Part shown: piece after piece, positions 1 through 5,148 of the stretch
How positions within the stretch are numbered: the stretch's first letter is position 1
Layout of the letters: each line of letters starts with the position of its first letter
Source of the DNA: a gamma proteobacterium symbiont of Lucinoma myriamae
Lineage (GTDB): Bacteria; Pseudomonadota; Gammaproteobacteria; GRL18
Assembly: GCA_025655635.1 (NCBI GenBank)
Contig: JAHXIM010000452.1
Location: 1-5,995 of the forward strand
DNA: 5,995 nt
Direction: 5' to 3'
Notes under the pieces: model-generated
Database searches by the model: none
What the model was told of the DNA's origin: nothing
The model's input: only the letters and a program-made list of their open reading frames with translations
Position numbers and translations under genes: made by a program

Positions 1-79
1 TCTTTTCCCTAATATTGTTATTTGTTAGCAAGAATAATAACTGTAAGTTGATGAAAAAGAAACAGTTCTCCTTAAGTTA
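1..79. other. unassigned sequence left of the RND remnant
   Basis: No recognisable gene is present here. One + strand frame is open from position 3 to a TAA at 78-80, about 25 codons. It is hydrophobic at first and then lysine-rich, and could be the tail of a gene that starts outside the window, but I do not recognise it. Its TAA overlaps the ATG of the RND fragment (TAATG). The frame that continues the RND fragment upstream is closed by a TAA at 44-46. None of the three + frames encodes the RND residues expected just before the fragment. Confidence 0.35.
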
Positions 80-694
80 ATGGCATTGAATGATATTAAG
101 CAGGCAATTGCTGACAATGTTGATTTACCTGTTGGTTATAGTGTTGATATTGGAGGTCAATATGAAAATCAGCAGCGTGCACAGCATCGTTTAATGATTG
201 TGGTGCCCATTTCGATTGCTCTGATAGCTTTGTTATTGTATTTTGCCTTTAATTCAGTAGGACAGGCGCTATTAATCATGGTTAATGTTCCACTGGCTTT
301 GATAGGCGGTATTTTTGCACTATATCTTAGCGGGCAGTATCTATCTGTACCCAGTTCAGTAGGTTTTATTACGCTTTTCGGGCTTGCTGTTCTTAATGGC
401 GTGGTGATGGTTGAAAGTATCAATCAACGAATTAATGATGGTTATTCTATGCAGGATGCAGTATTTGATGGGGCAGTATCCAGACTGCGTCCAGTACTCA
501 TGACGGCATTAACCTCAGCACTGGGCTTAATCCCGGTTCTTATGTCAAAAGGTGTGGGTGCGGAAATTCAAAAACCATTAGCCAGTGTTATCGAAGGTGG
601 CTTAATCAGTGCAACTTTCTTGACCTTATTTGTTGTCCCTTGTCTGTTTATTTTCTTTTCCAGGGCAAAATTTAATAGAGGGAATGATTTGTAG
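80..694 (+). pseudogene. C-terminal remnant of a CzcA/CusA-family RND metal efflux pump
   Basis: Intact heavy-metal RND pumps are inner-membrane trimers of about 1030-1050 residues that export Cu/Ag or Co/Zn/Cd through a periplasmic adaptor and an outer-membrane channel. Only about the last 204 residues are here. The family signatures are clear: GGQYENQQRA (residues 25-34), GFITLFGLAVLNG (95-107), RLRPVLMTALTSALG (135-149) and GAEIQKPLASVIEGG (160-174). There are five hydrophobic segments, near residues 39-57, 63-83, 93-114, 137-155 and 170-192, which match the final transmembrane helices. The porter domain, the first half of the membrane domain and its proton-relay acidic residues are missing. 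The frame is open upstream only to 47, and no Shine-Dalgarno precedes the ATG at 80, so translation is doubtful. Homology begins almost at the ATG, which suggests a deletion or rearrangement joint near 70-85. The remaining frame has no internal stops, which suggests a fairly recent event. I see no adaptor or outer-membrane gene nearby. Confidence 0.85.
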
Positions 695-766
695 TGTGCT
701 AATAAAGCATCTTCAATAACGCTATTCTATATTTTTAGATGATGGTAATTTTTGTCTGCTATGTTT
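695..766. other. spacer between convergent RND remnant and gloA
   Basis: This is a 72-nt AT-rich gap between two 3' ends. I looked for a terminator and found only a 5-bp pairing (CATCT with AGATG) across a loop of more than 20 nt, with no T-tract after it. No intrinsic terminator is supported. Confidence 0.4.
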
Positions 767-1159
767 TTAACGTTGATGCTTTGCCCCGATAAGCTCAATT
801 TCATAGCCGTCAGGATCTTTGACAAATGCAATGATGGTAGTACCGGCATTCATTGGTCCGGCGTCACGTGCGATTTCTCCACCTTGAGCACGAATTTGTT
901 CTGTTGCAGCATAAACATCGTCAACCTCAATGGCAAAATGGCCGAATCCATTTCCTGGCTCGTAATGGTCAGTGTCCCAGTTATAGGTTAATTCAATAAC
1001 AGTATTGTTTTTTTCATCACCATAACCGACAAAGGCCAGCGTAAAGCGGCCTTCAGGATAGTCTTTTTGACGTAATAATGACATACCGAAAATTTGGGTA
1101 TAAAAATCAATGGAGCGTTGTAAATGACCAACACGGATCATAGTATGCAATAAACGCAT
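767..1159 (-). CDS. gloA: lactoylglutathione lyase (glyoxalase I)
   Basis: The enzyme isomerises the hemithioacetal of methylglyoxal and glutathione to S-lactoylglutathione in the cytoplasm, the first step of methylglyoxal detoxification. At 130 residues it matches the short bacterial form (E. coli GloA is 135). It contains two beta-alpha-beta-beta-beta vicinal-oxygen-chelate modules, roughly residues 1-60 and 70-126. The four metal ligands fall at the E. coli positions: His5, Glu56 (VIEL), His74 (GFGHFA) and Glu122 (YEIEL). The long insertion of zinc-type eukaryotic forms is absent, so nickel or cobalt activation is expected by family knowledge. The DPDGYEIELI signature is at 115-124. The start ATG lies 2 nt after the stop of the upstream reductase-like gene, with AGGG about 12 nt before it inside that gene, so translation is probably coupled. 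A glyoxalase II partner is not in the window. Confidence 0.96.
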   Translation of the reverse strand: MRLLHTMIRVGHLQRSIDFYTQIFGMSLLRQKDYPEGRFTLAFVGYGDEKNNTVIELTYNWDTDHYEPGNGFGHFAIEVDDVYAATEQIRAQGGEIARDAGPMNAGTTIIAFVKDPDGYEIELIGAKHQR

Positions 1160-1161
1160 AG

Positions 1162-1935
1162 TTAACCATTACCCTGTTGTGCCGCGATTCTTTCGAGTTC
1201 ATTAACTTGCAGACTATTTTTCTGTGCATATTGTAAGGCACGCGATAATCGAGCAGGTGCTGAACGCCCCATGCAGTTATGTGTCAGAACACCATTAATA
1301 GCTTCAACCATTGCTTCGATAAGACGTTCCCGATCATGTTCCTGAGCGGTCAAATGGTTTTGAATTGTCAGTACATCATCCATTACTTTTAAGGCGAGTT
1401 CACGATTATCATGCCATAGAGAATCGACATTACCACCCACTTCAAGCCCGGCAATATTGGTAGTGAGAATGTATAGATTCTTGCGTACCAGCTCAAACAG
1501 CATTTCATTATAATCTTTTACTACCCAGCTTGGGATGCTTAGTGTCTCCAGAGCCGTTTTTAGAATGTCTGCTTTTGGACCTATAATCGGAGAGGGGACG
1601 AGGACTTTAAAATCCTGACCTTTTTTCTTTTCAAACCAGACTGAAATAACGGTTGGCTCAATAAGATGATGTTTTTGCCAGTCACCGGGTAATAATTCAT
1701 TTTGCAGTAGAGCAACTTTGCTTTTCCAGCTTTCAGGTAGTTGTTCTAAAACCGGGTCTAAATCGGTTTCACCCACTGCAACAAGAACCATTTCAGGCTG
1801 TGTGAGCTGTTGAGCTACTTCACTAATATCCATTTCTCTGGTGATGGGAAACAGAGGATAGCCTGCACGTAGCAGGCCGCGAGTAAATACACCGGACATT
1901 TCACCAATGCCGATGACAACAATAGGGTTTTTCAT
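1162..1935 (-). CDS. divergent ketopantoate-reductase-like (PanE/ApbA-type) NAD(P)-binding protein
   Basis: This is a 257-residue protein with an N-terminal Rossmann domain and a helical C-terminal domain, the plan of the 6-phosphogluconate dehydrogenase/ketopantoate reductase superfamily. The dinucleotide loop is IGIGEMSG (8-15), a GxGxxxG variant. LVAVGETDL (51-59) and ALLQNELLPG (75-84) resemble the strand-loop segments of PanE, including its QNG-like asparagine (Asn79). RKNLYILTTN (151-160) resembles the PanE segment holding the catalytic lysine (here Lys152) and a substrate-binding asparagine (Asn160). By eye, the second substrate asparagine is an isoleucine, and the usual late acidic residue is not obvious in the GRSAPARLSRAL region. 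It may therefore act on another substrate or only bind a nucleotide, and I would not call it panE. There is no convincing Shine-Dalgarno at the ATG. The gene starts 52 nt after cheV on the same strand and ends 2 nt before gloA. The specific function is unknown. Confidence 0.75.
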   Translation of the reverse strand: MKNPIVVIGIGEMSGVFTRGLLRAGYPLFPITREMDISEVAQQLTQPEMVLVAVGETDLDPVLEQLPESWKSKVALLQNELLPGDWQKHHLIEPTVISVWFEKKKGQDFKVLVPSPIIGPKADILKTALETLSIPSWVVKDYNEMLFELVRKNLYILTTNIAGLEVGGNVDSLWHDNRELALKVMDDVLTIQNHLTAQEHDRERLIEAMVEAINGVLTHNCMGRSAPARLSRALQYAQKNSLQVNELERIAAQQGNG

Positions 1936-1987
1936 GGTTATTTTGATTACCTGTGTTAGTTAATGAATAATTATTTATATTTTATCT

Positions 1988-2911
1988 TTAACTATCCGGG
2001 GATGCCATGAGGTGTTCAACTATTTTTTCAACTAATTCATCAGGAACAAATTTGGTGAGTACATCATTAGCACCGCAGGCAATAGCTTCCTGCATATTAA
2101 TTGAACCATTGAGTGAAGTATGCATGAGTACATGAATATTTTTGAATTTACTGAGTTTTCTGGCCTCAGTAACGAAGGTATAACCATTCATTTCCGGCAT
2201 TTCAATATCGGAGATGATCATTGAAATCGGTTCCATGGTGTGAGGATCGCCATTTGGATAATCGGTGAGTATTTTTAAGGCAACTTTACCATCAGAGGCA
2301 GAAATGTGCTGTAACCCAAGTTTATCCAGGGCTGAGACAGTTTGTTTCATTGCCATTGATGAGTCATCTACAATCATAATTAATTTACCAAAAACGGCTT
2401 CTAATTTGCTCTGATCAATATTTAATTCTTCAGTGTGAGATGATTTTAAATTTAAAACTTCAGCCAGCACTTTTTCAATATCCAGTAATTGTACCAGCTC
2501 ATCATCAATGAGTGTGACGCCTGTGGTATAACTACCAATCCCCGTGCCTTTGGCAGGTGGTAAGATGTCTTTCCAGTCACACAGAACAATTTTATCAACG
2601 CCGCTGATCCATAGACCCTGATGTGAACGATTGATTTCAGTGGTTATAACCGAACCCTGCCGGATTTGTTCATCGGTTAATGTTCTTTGAGTTGAACTGA
2701 TTGCTTTAGCCAGGTCAATAATGGGTAGTGTTACATTACGCATTTCTGAAACCCCTAATACCTTCGGATTCGCAGAGGGTAATTGATGTAATGCAGGGCA
2801 AGGGATCACTTCTTTGATTTTAAGTACATTAATAGCAAAACGACGCTTGTCGCCGACATAAAATAAGAGTAATTCAAGTCGGTTACTGGAATTAGAAACA
2901 CTGGTAGTCAC
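1988..2911 (-). CDS. cheV: chemotaxis coupling/response-regulator protein CheV
   Basis: CheV joins a CheW-like scaffold to a phosphorylatable receiver. It links chemoreceptors to the CheA kinase and helps adaptation at the polar receptor array. At 307 residues the length is typical. The CheW domain spans about residues 8-155, with VLGVSEMRNVTLPIIDL (51-67) being the classic CheW strand and loop. The receiver spans about 175-303. It has the acidic pair Asp182-Asp183 (IVDDSS), phospho-acceptor Asp235 (IISDIEMPEMNG), Thr265 (MHTS) and Lys287 (LTKF), so all the residues needed for phosphorylation are present. The start is GTG, not ATG. It is the first start after an in-frame TAA two codons upstream, and GGAG lies 9 nt before it (2921-2924). 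A sigma-28-like promoter lies at 2950-2976. No other che or flagellar gene is in the window, so this is a solitary cheV, as is common for the family. Confidence 0.96.
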   Translation of the reverse strand: MTTSVSNSSNRLELLLFYVGDKRRFAINVLKIKEVIPCPALHQLPSANPKVLGVSEMRNVTLPIIDLAKAISSTQRTLTDEQIRQGSVITTEINRSHQGLWISGVDKIVLCDWKDILPPAKGTGIGSYTTGVTLIDDELVQLLDIEKVLAEVLNLKSSHTEELNIDQSKLEAVFGKLIMIVDDSSMAMKQTVSALDKLGLQHISASDGKVALKILTDYPNGDPHTMEPISMIISDIEMPEMNGYTFVTEARKLSKFKNIHVLMHTSLNGSINMQEAIACGANDVLTKFVPDELVEKIVEHLMASPDS

Positions 2912-2920
2912 AATTTAGCA

Positions 2921-2924
2921 CTCC
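2921..2924 (-). promoter_or_regulatory. ribosome binding site deciding the cheV GTG start
   Basis: The minus strand reads GGAG here, 9 nt upstream of the GTG at 2909-2911. The next in-frame ATG is at residue 58, inside the CheW domain, so the GTG is the only start that keeps the domain whole. Confidence 0.75.
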
Positions 2925-2946
2925 ATAAAGATCTGATTATTCATTT

Positions 2947-2976
2947 AGTATAGCGACATTATTATAAAAATCTTTA
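2947..2976 (-). promoter_or_regulatory. sigma-28 (FliA)-like promoter for cheV, overlapping a sigma-70-like -10
   Basis: On the minus strand TAAAGATT (2969-2976) is followed by exactly 11 nt and then GTCGCTAT (2950-2957). The enterobacterial FliA consensus is TAAAGTTT-N11-GCCGATAA, so the match is 7/8 and 5/8 with ideal spacing. The predicted start near 2943 leaves a leader of about 30 nt that contains the GGAG site. A sigma-70-like -10 (TATACT, 2947-2952) overlaps it but has no good -35 box, which favours the FliA reading. Sigma-28 control is what is expected for a late chemotaxis gene. Confidence 0.55.
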
Positions 2977-3008
2977 CTCATTTTTCTATTCTTGAAAAAT
3001 AGACATCA

Positions 3009-3218
3009 TTAATAATGAGGAGGGGGGGGCTCGGGTGCTTCTTTGCTATTATCTTCCTGTATCGTATTTATTTTATTTTGTAATTGTTCAAGGTGTCGAG
3101 CAAGATTATCAATTAATGCCTGATGCTCAATGATTATTTGATTGAGATGCTCGATGGTATCTTCCTGATGAGCATTTTTTATTTCTAATTCCATAACGCG
3201 ATTTTCGATATCTGACAT
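3009..3218 (-). CDS. slyX: SlyX family coiled-coil protein
   Basis: This is a 69-residue protein of the SlyX family, small cytoplasmic proteins of unknown biochemical role that are often encoded near slyD in enterobacteria. Residues 3-53 form a continuous heptad-rich coiled coil with the family string ELEIKNAHQEDTIEHLN (10-26). The tail is acidic and then proline-rich and ends PPPPHY, the family hallmark. TAGGG lies 7 nt upstream of the ATG, which supports this start. The gene is transcribed toward cheV with a 97-nt gap that carries its own cheV promoter, so read-through is possible but not required. No slyD is in the window. The final proline codons are built on a homopolymer (see 3022-3029). 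Confidence 0.95.
   Translation of the reverse strand: MSDIENRVMELEIKNAHQEDTIEHLNQIIIEHQALIDNLARHLEQLQNKINTIQEDNSKEAPEPPPPHY
3022..3029. repeat. G8 homopolymer in the 3' end of slyX
   Basis: Eight consecutive G on the + strand (C8 in the coding sense) encode part of the PPPP run. Slippage by one base would alter only the last five residues and remove the normal stop, so any effect on the coiled coil would be small. Confidence 0.9.
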
Positions 3219-3269
3219 AGTAGAGCCCTAAAGCATGTAACAATTAATAAAACCAATAAAAGAGGATAA

Positions 3270-3299
3270 ATGTTATTTTCCTGCTCGTTCTTTTGTTAA
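3270..3299 (-). promoter_or_regulatory. candidate sigma-70 promoter for slyX
   Basis: On the minus strand a TTAACA -35 (3294-3299, 5/6 to consensus) is separated by 18 nt from TAACAT (3270-3275, 4/6). This would give a start near 3263 and a leader of about 45 nt. It is a plausible but ordinary match in AT-rich DNA. Confidence 0.35.
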
Positions 3300-3314
3300 A
3301 ATGACAAAACAACG
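3286..3314. promoter_or_regulatory. 11-bp-arm dyad in the slyX/yhiN divergent promoter region
   Basis: CGTTCTTTTGT (3286-3296) and ACAAAACAACG (3304-3314) are inverted repeats matching at 10 of 11 positions around a 7-nt spacer. The dyad covers the candidate -35 boxes of both divergent promoters. No T-tract follows, and both flanking genes start rather than end here, so an operator is more likely than a terminator. The regulator is not identifiable. Confidence 0.55.
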
Positions 3315-3320
3315 TAATTT
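3293..3320 (+). promoter_or_regulatory. candidate sigma-70 promoter for the YhiN-family gene
   Basis: TTGTTA (3293-3298), a 16-nt spacer and TAATTT (3315-3320) would start transcription near 3327, about 14 nt before the ATG. Each box matches consensus at 4 of 6 positions. Its -35 box overlaps that of the slyX promoter on the other strand. Confidence 0.35.
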
Positions 3321-3324
3321 TAAC
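3295..3324. repeat. second inverted repeat, GTTAAAAT...ATTTTAAC
   Basis: This is a perfect 8-bp inverted repeat (3295-3302 and 3317-3324) with a 14-nt spacer. The centres are 22 bp apart, about two helical turns. It interlocks with the dyad at 3286-3314 and brackets the candidate -10 box of the + promoter. The AT-rich composition makes chance pairing possible. Confidence 0.45.
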
Positions 3325-3340
3325 CGATTTTAAGAAAATA

Positions 3341-4528
3341 ATGACATATTTTGATGTTTTAATTATAGGTGCAAGTGCTTCCGGTCTTATGTGTGCCATT
3401 GAAGCGGGTAAGCGAGGCCGAAAGGTTGTTGTTTTAGATCATGCCGCAAAAGCGGGGAAAAAAATTCGCATTTCAGGAGGAGGGCGCTGTAACTTCACCA
3501 ATTATGATGTCAGCGCAGAGCATTATCTCTCGCAAAATAAACATTTTTGTAAATCCGCCTTATCTCGCTATCAATACTATGATTTTTTAACATTATTGGC
3601 TGACTATAAAATCCCCTGGCATGAACGGGACCACGGGCAGCTCTTTTGTGATAGAAGTGCTAATGATATTGTACAAATGCTCTTGTCTGAATGTAAAAAA
3701 TACCCTGTCACTATTCAATTGGATGCTCACATTAATTCTGTTGAAAACCATTTGGCTGATGAATTTCAGATAAATGCATCAACAGGTCACTATCAGGCAA
3801 AGTCATTAGTCATTGCCACGGGTGGTTTATCGGTCAGTAAAATGGATGCTAGTGATTTTGGCTTACGTTTAGCAAAACAATTTGCTTTAAATGTGATACC
3901 GACAAGACCGGGCCTGGTCCCATTGAGCTATAATGTCAAAGACAGCAAACGCTATAAACAACTTGCTGGTATTGCGCTTGAAGCAGAGGTTTCTTATGGA
4001 GAGCAGCGCTTTAAAGAAAATTTGCTATTTACCCACAAAGGCATCAGTGGTCCTGCTGTTCTGCAAATATCATCCTATTGGCTGGTTGAAAATGGCAAGG
4101 CAATACACATTAAATTACTACCGGATCTGGAACTTCATGAGTGGTTATTGCTTCAGCAAACGCAACAGGCTAACCTTTTAGTTAAAAATATTTTAGCGCA
4201 AAAAATGCCTAAACGACTGGTTGAATGTTTGTGTCATCTACATGCCATTGATAAACCTATTAAACAATATAGTGAGTCTGAGCTAAATAATATTGCTGAT
4301 GTGTTTCAACACTGGCATTTCTGGCCTGATGCAACGGAGGGTTATCGGGTAGCAGAGGTGACTGTTGGTGGTGTTGATACCCATGATTTATCGTCCAAAA
4401 CAATGCAGGCTAAAAACATTAATGGACTGTATTTTATTGGTGAAGTGGTTGATATAACGGGACATCTTGGCGGATATAACTTTCAATGGGCCTGGTCTTC
4501 GGGCTATACTGCTGGACAGTTTGTGTAA
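3341..4528 (+). CDS. yhiN: YhiN/BaiN (HI0933) family FAD-dependent oxidoreductase
   Basis: This is a 395-residue flavoprotein, full length for the family (about 390-410). The N-terminal FAD Rossmann fold has VLIIGASASGL (6-16) as its glycine loop and an acidic strand end at Asp33. The family hallmark KIRISGGGRCNFTN is intact at 41-54. Other signatures are ATGGLSVSKMDASDFG (159-174), LLFTHKGISGPAVLQ (228-242), AEVTVGGV (338-345) and GEVVDITGHLGGYNFQWAWSSG (367-388), the C-terminal FAD-contacting block. The family was long labelled only as a predicted oxidoreductase. From memory, the E. coli member YhiN has been reported to make dihydrouridine at position 2449 of 23S rRNA (name RdsA), and a Clostridium member, BaiN, was placed in bile-acid metabolism. 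The rRNA role is the better guess for a gammaproteobacterium, but it is an inference. The ribosome site is weak (TAAGAA before the ATG). A lipoprotein gene follows after 31 nt. Confidence 0.93.
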   Translation: MTYFDVLIIGASASGLMCAIEAGKRGRKVVVLDHAAKAGKKIRISGGGRCNFTNYDVSAEHYLSQNKHFCKSALSRYQYYDFLTLLADYKIPWHERDHGQLFCDRSANDIVQMLLSECKKYPVTIQLDAHINSVENHLADEFQINASTGHYQAKSLVIATGGLSVSKMDASDFGLRLAKQFALNVIPTRPGLVPLSYNVKDSKRYKQLAGIALEAEVSYGEQRFKENLLFTHKGISGPAVLQISSYWLVENGKAIHIKLLPDLELHEWLLLQQTQQANLLVKNILAQKMPKRLVECLCHLHAIDKPIKQYSESELNNIADVFQHWHFWPDATEGYRVAEVTVGGVDTHDLSSKTMQAKNINGLYFIGEVVDITGHLGGYNFQWAWSSGYTAGQFV

Positions 4529-4548
4529 ATATTAATCGATCAGTATTT

Positions 4549-4552
4549 AGGA
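4549..4552 (+). promoter_or_regulatory. ribosome binding site choosing ATG 4560 over GTG 4554
   Basis: AGGA lies 7 nt before the ATG at 4560 but only 1 nt before the in-frame GTG at 4554. The spacing favours the ATG, giving a product two residues shorter than the longest open frame. Confidence 0.7.
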
Positions 4553-4559
4553 TGTGTTT

Positions 4560-5051
4560 ATGTTTTTTAAAAAAACAGCTTATATTTTTCTTATTTTATT
4601 TCTTCTTTTAGTTGTGAGCGGCTGTTCTACCATTATGAACAAACCGGAACAATTTAAGATTAATATTTCTACTATAGAAATGCTTGAATCCTCCCTTATG
4701 GAACAACGTTTTCAAGTAAAGCTGCGTATTATGAATCGCAGCAGGGAAGCTGTGAGTATTGACGGCATGAGCTTTGATATTGAACTCAATGATAAAGATT
4801 TTGCCTCGGGTGTCAGTAATGAAAAAATCATGATTGAAGCTTTTTCAGAAGGTCTGGTCAGTGTCAGTGTCAGAAGCACAATTTTTAGTATCCTGCGACA
4901 AATTAATAACTTTAAAGACAAGAAATCACAGCCATTCAAATATAAAATCAGCGGCTATGTGTATTCCGGCAGTTCATTATTCGGCATACCATTTAACGAA
5001 AAAGGTGAAATTGATTTAAATACTCGTGCTAATAATAAGGGTACATTATGA
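4560..5051 (+). CDS. outer-membrane lipoprotein with a LEA14/WHy-type domain
   Basis: This is a 163-residue predicted lipoprotein. Residues 1-21 form a signal peptide with two lysines (4-5), a long hydrophobic core (7-19) and the lipobox VSGC, so Cys22 would be lipidated after cleavage by signal peptidase II. The next residue is Ser, not Asp, which by the Lol rule predicts outer-membrane sorting. The mature part (about 30-155) fits the LEA type 2/WHy beta-sandwich: a leading strand with EQRFQVKLRIMNRSREAVSI, where N-R-S replaces the common N-P-N, then MSFDIELNDKDFASGVS, a hydrophobic repeat IEAFSEGLVSVSV, and the closing strands IPFNEKGEIDL. Bacterial members of this kind are small envelope lipoproteins of unknown role. 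It lies 31 nt after the YhiN-family gene, so co-transcription is likely. Its TGA overlaps the ATG of a short ORF. Confidence 0.85.
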   Translation: MFFKKTAYIFLILFLLLVVSGCSTIMNKPEQFKINISTIEMLESSLMEQRFQVKLRIMNRSREAVSIDGMSFDIELNDKDFASGVSNEKIMIEAFSEGLVSVSVRSTIFSILRQINNFKDKKSQPFKYKISGYVYSGSSLFGIPFNEKGEIDLNTRANNKGTL

Positions 5052-5122
5052 GCATTACTTTTCAGGCAGGCTTCGTTCTATGCAGCCTGATGAATAGTGA
5101 AACTAATGTGTTCTGCTATTAG
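5048..5122 (+). CDS. 24-codon ORF overlapping the lipoprotein stop (ATGA)
   Basis: The ATG at 5048 overlaps the TGA of the lipoprotein gene. It has a very good AAGGG Shine-Dalgarno (5037-5041) at 6 nt, the arrangement seen for translationally coupled genes. The product would be 24 residues, MSITFQAGFVLCSLMNSE and six more, ending at TAG 5120. I recognise no family. Its coding part runs into the inverted-repeat block at 5062-5150. It may therefore be the start of a lost downstream gene truncated by that block, or an incidental ORF. It is short enough to be chance apart from the ribosome site. Confidence 0.3.
   Translation: MSITFQAGFVLCSLMNSETNVFCY
5062..5090. repeat. small hairpin TCAGGC/GCCTGA and CAGGCT/AGCCTG
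   Basis: Two alternative perfect 6-bp stems share the same region: TCAGGC (5062-5067) with GCCTGA (5085-5090), and CAGGCT (5067-5072) with AGCCTG (5084-5089). It is GC-richer than its surroundings. No T-tract follows on either strand, so it is not a canonical terminator, but it lies in the gap between convergent genes. Confidence 0.5.
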
Positions 5123-5144
5123 ATGGATGAATTTTTAGTTTCGC
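5097..5144. repeat. inverted repeat between the lipoprotein and nitroreductase 3' ends
   Basis: GTGAAACTAA (5097-5106) and TTAGTTTCGC (5135-5144) pair with eight perfect consecutive base pairs, 9 of 10 overall, around a 28-nt spacer. The right arm is directly followed by AAGCCT (5145-5150), which also pairs with AGGCTT at 5068-5073. Together these make a nested inverted-repeat block of about 83 bp (5068-5150) that ends inside the nitroreductase stop codon. It could be a transcript-end structure or a dispersed small repeat such as a MITE or REP-like unit. One copy cannot decide this. Confidence 0.5.
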
Positions 5145-5148
5145 AAGC

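Noticed and set aside
39..67. AACTGT/ACAGTT inverted repeat near the RND joint as an IS end
   Set aside because: The arms are only 6 bp, with no target duplication or transposase, so chance is the simpler explanation.
169..423. Open - strand frame of 84 codons opposite the RND remnant
   Set aside because: It is a shadow of the conserved RND coding frame, with no ribosome site and no family resemblance.
752..991. Open + strand frame of 79 codons
   Set aside because: It lies antisense over gloA, which has full family conservation and all metal ligands, and the frame has no recognisable product.
2985..3004. TCTATT/AATAGA hairpin between slyX and cheV as a terminator
   Set aside because: It has only 6 AT-rich base pairs, and on the slyX transcript it is followed by A residues rather than U.
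3933..4181. Open + strand frame inside the YhiN-family gene
   Set aside because: It overlaps the highly conserved THKGISGP region of the flavoprotein in another frame, so it is a shadow ORF.
4712..5019. Two alternative frames over the lipoprotein gene
   Set aside because: The lipoprotein has a lipobox, domain pattern and ribosome site, while the overlapping frames have none of these.
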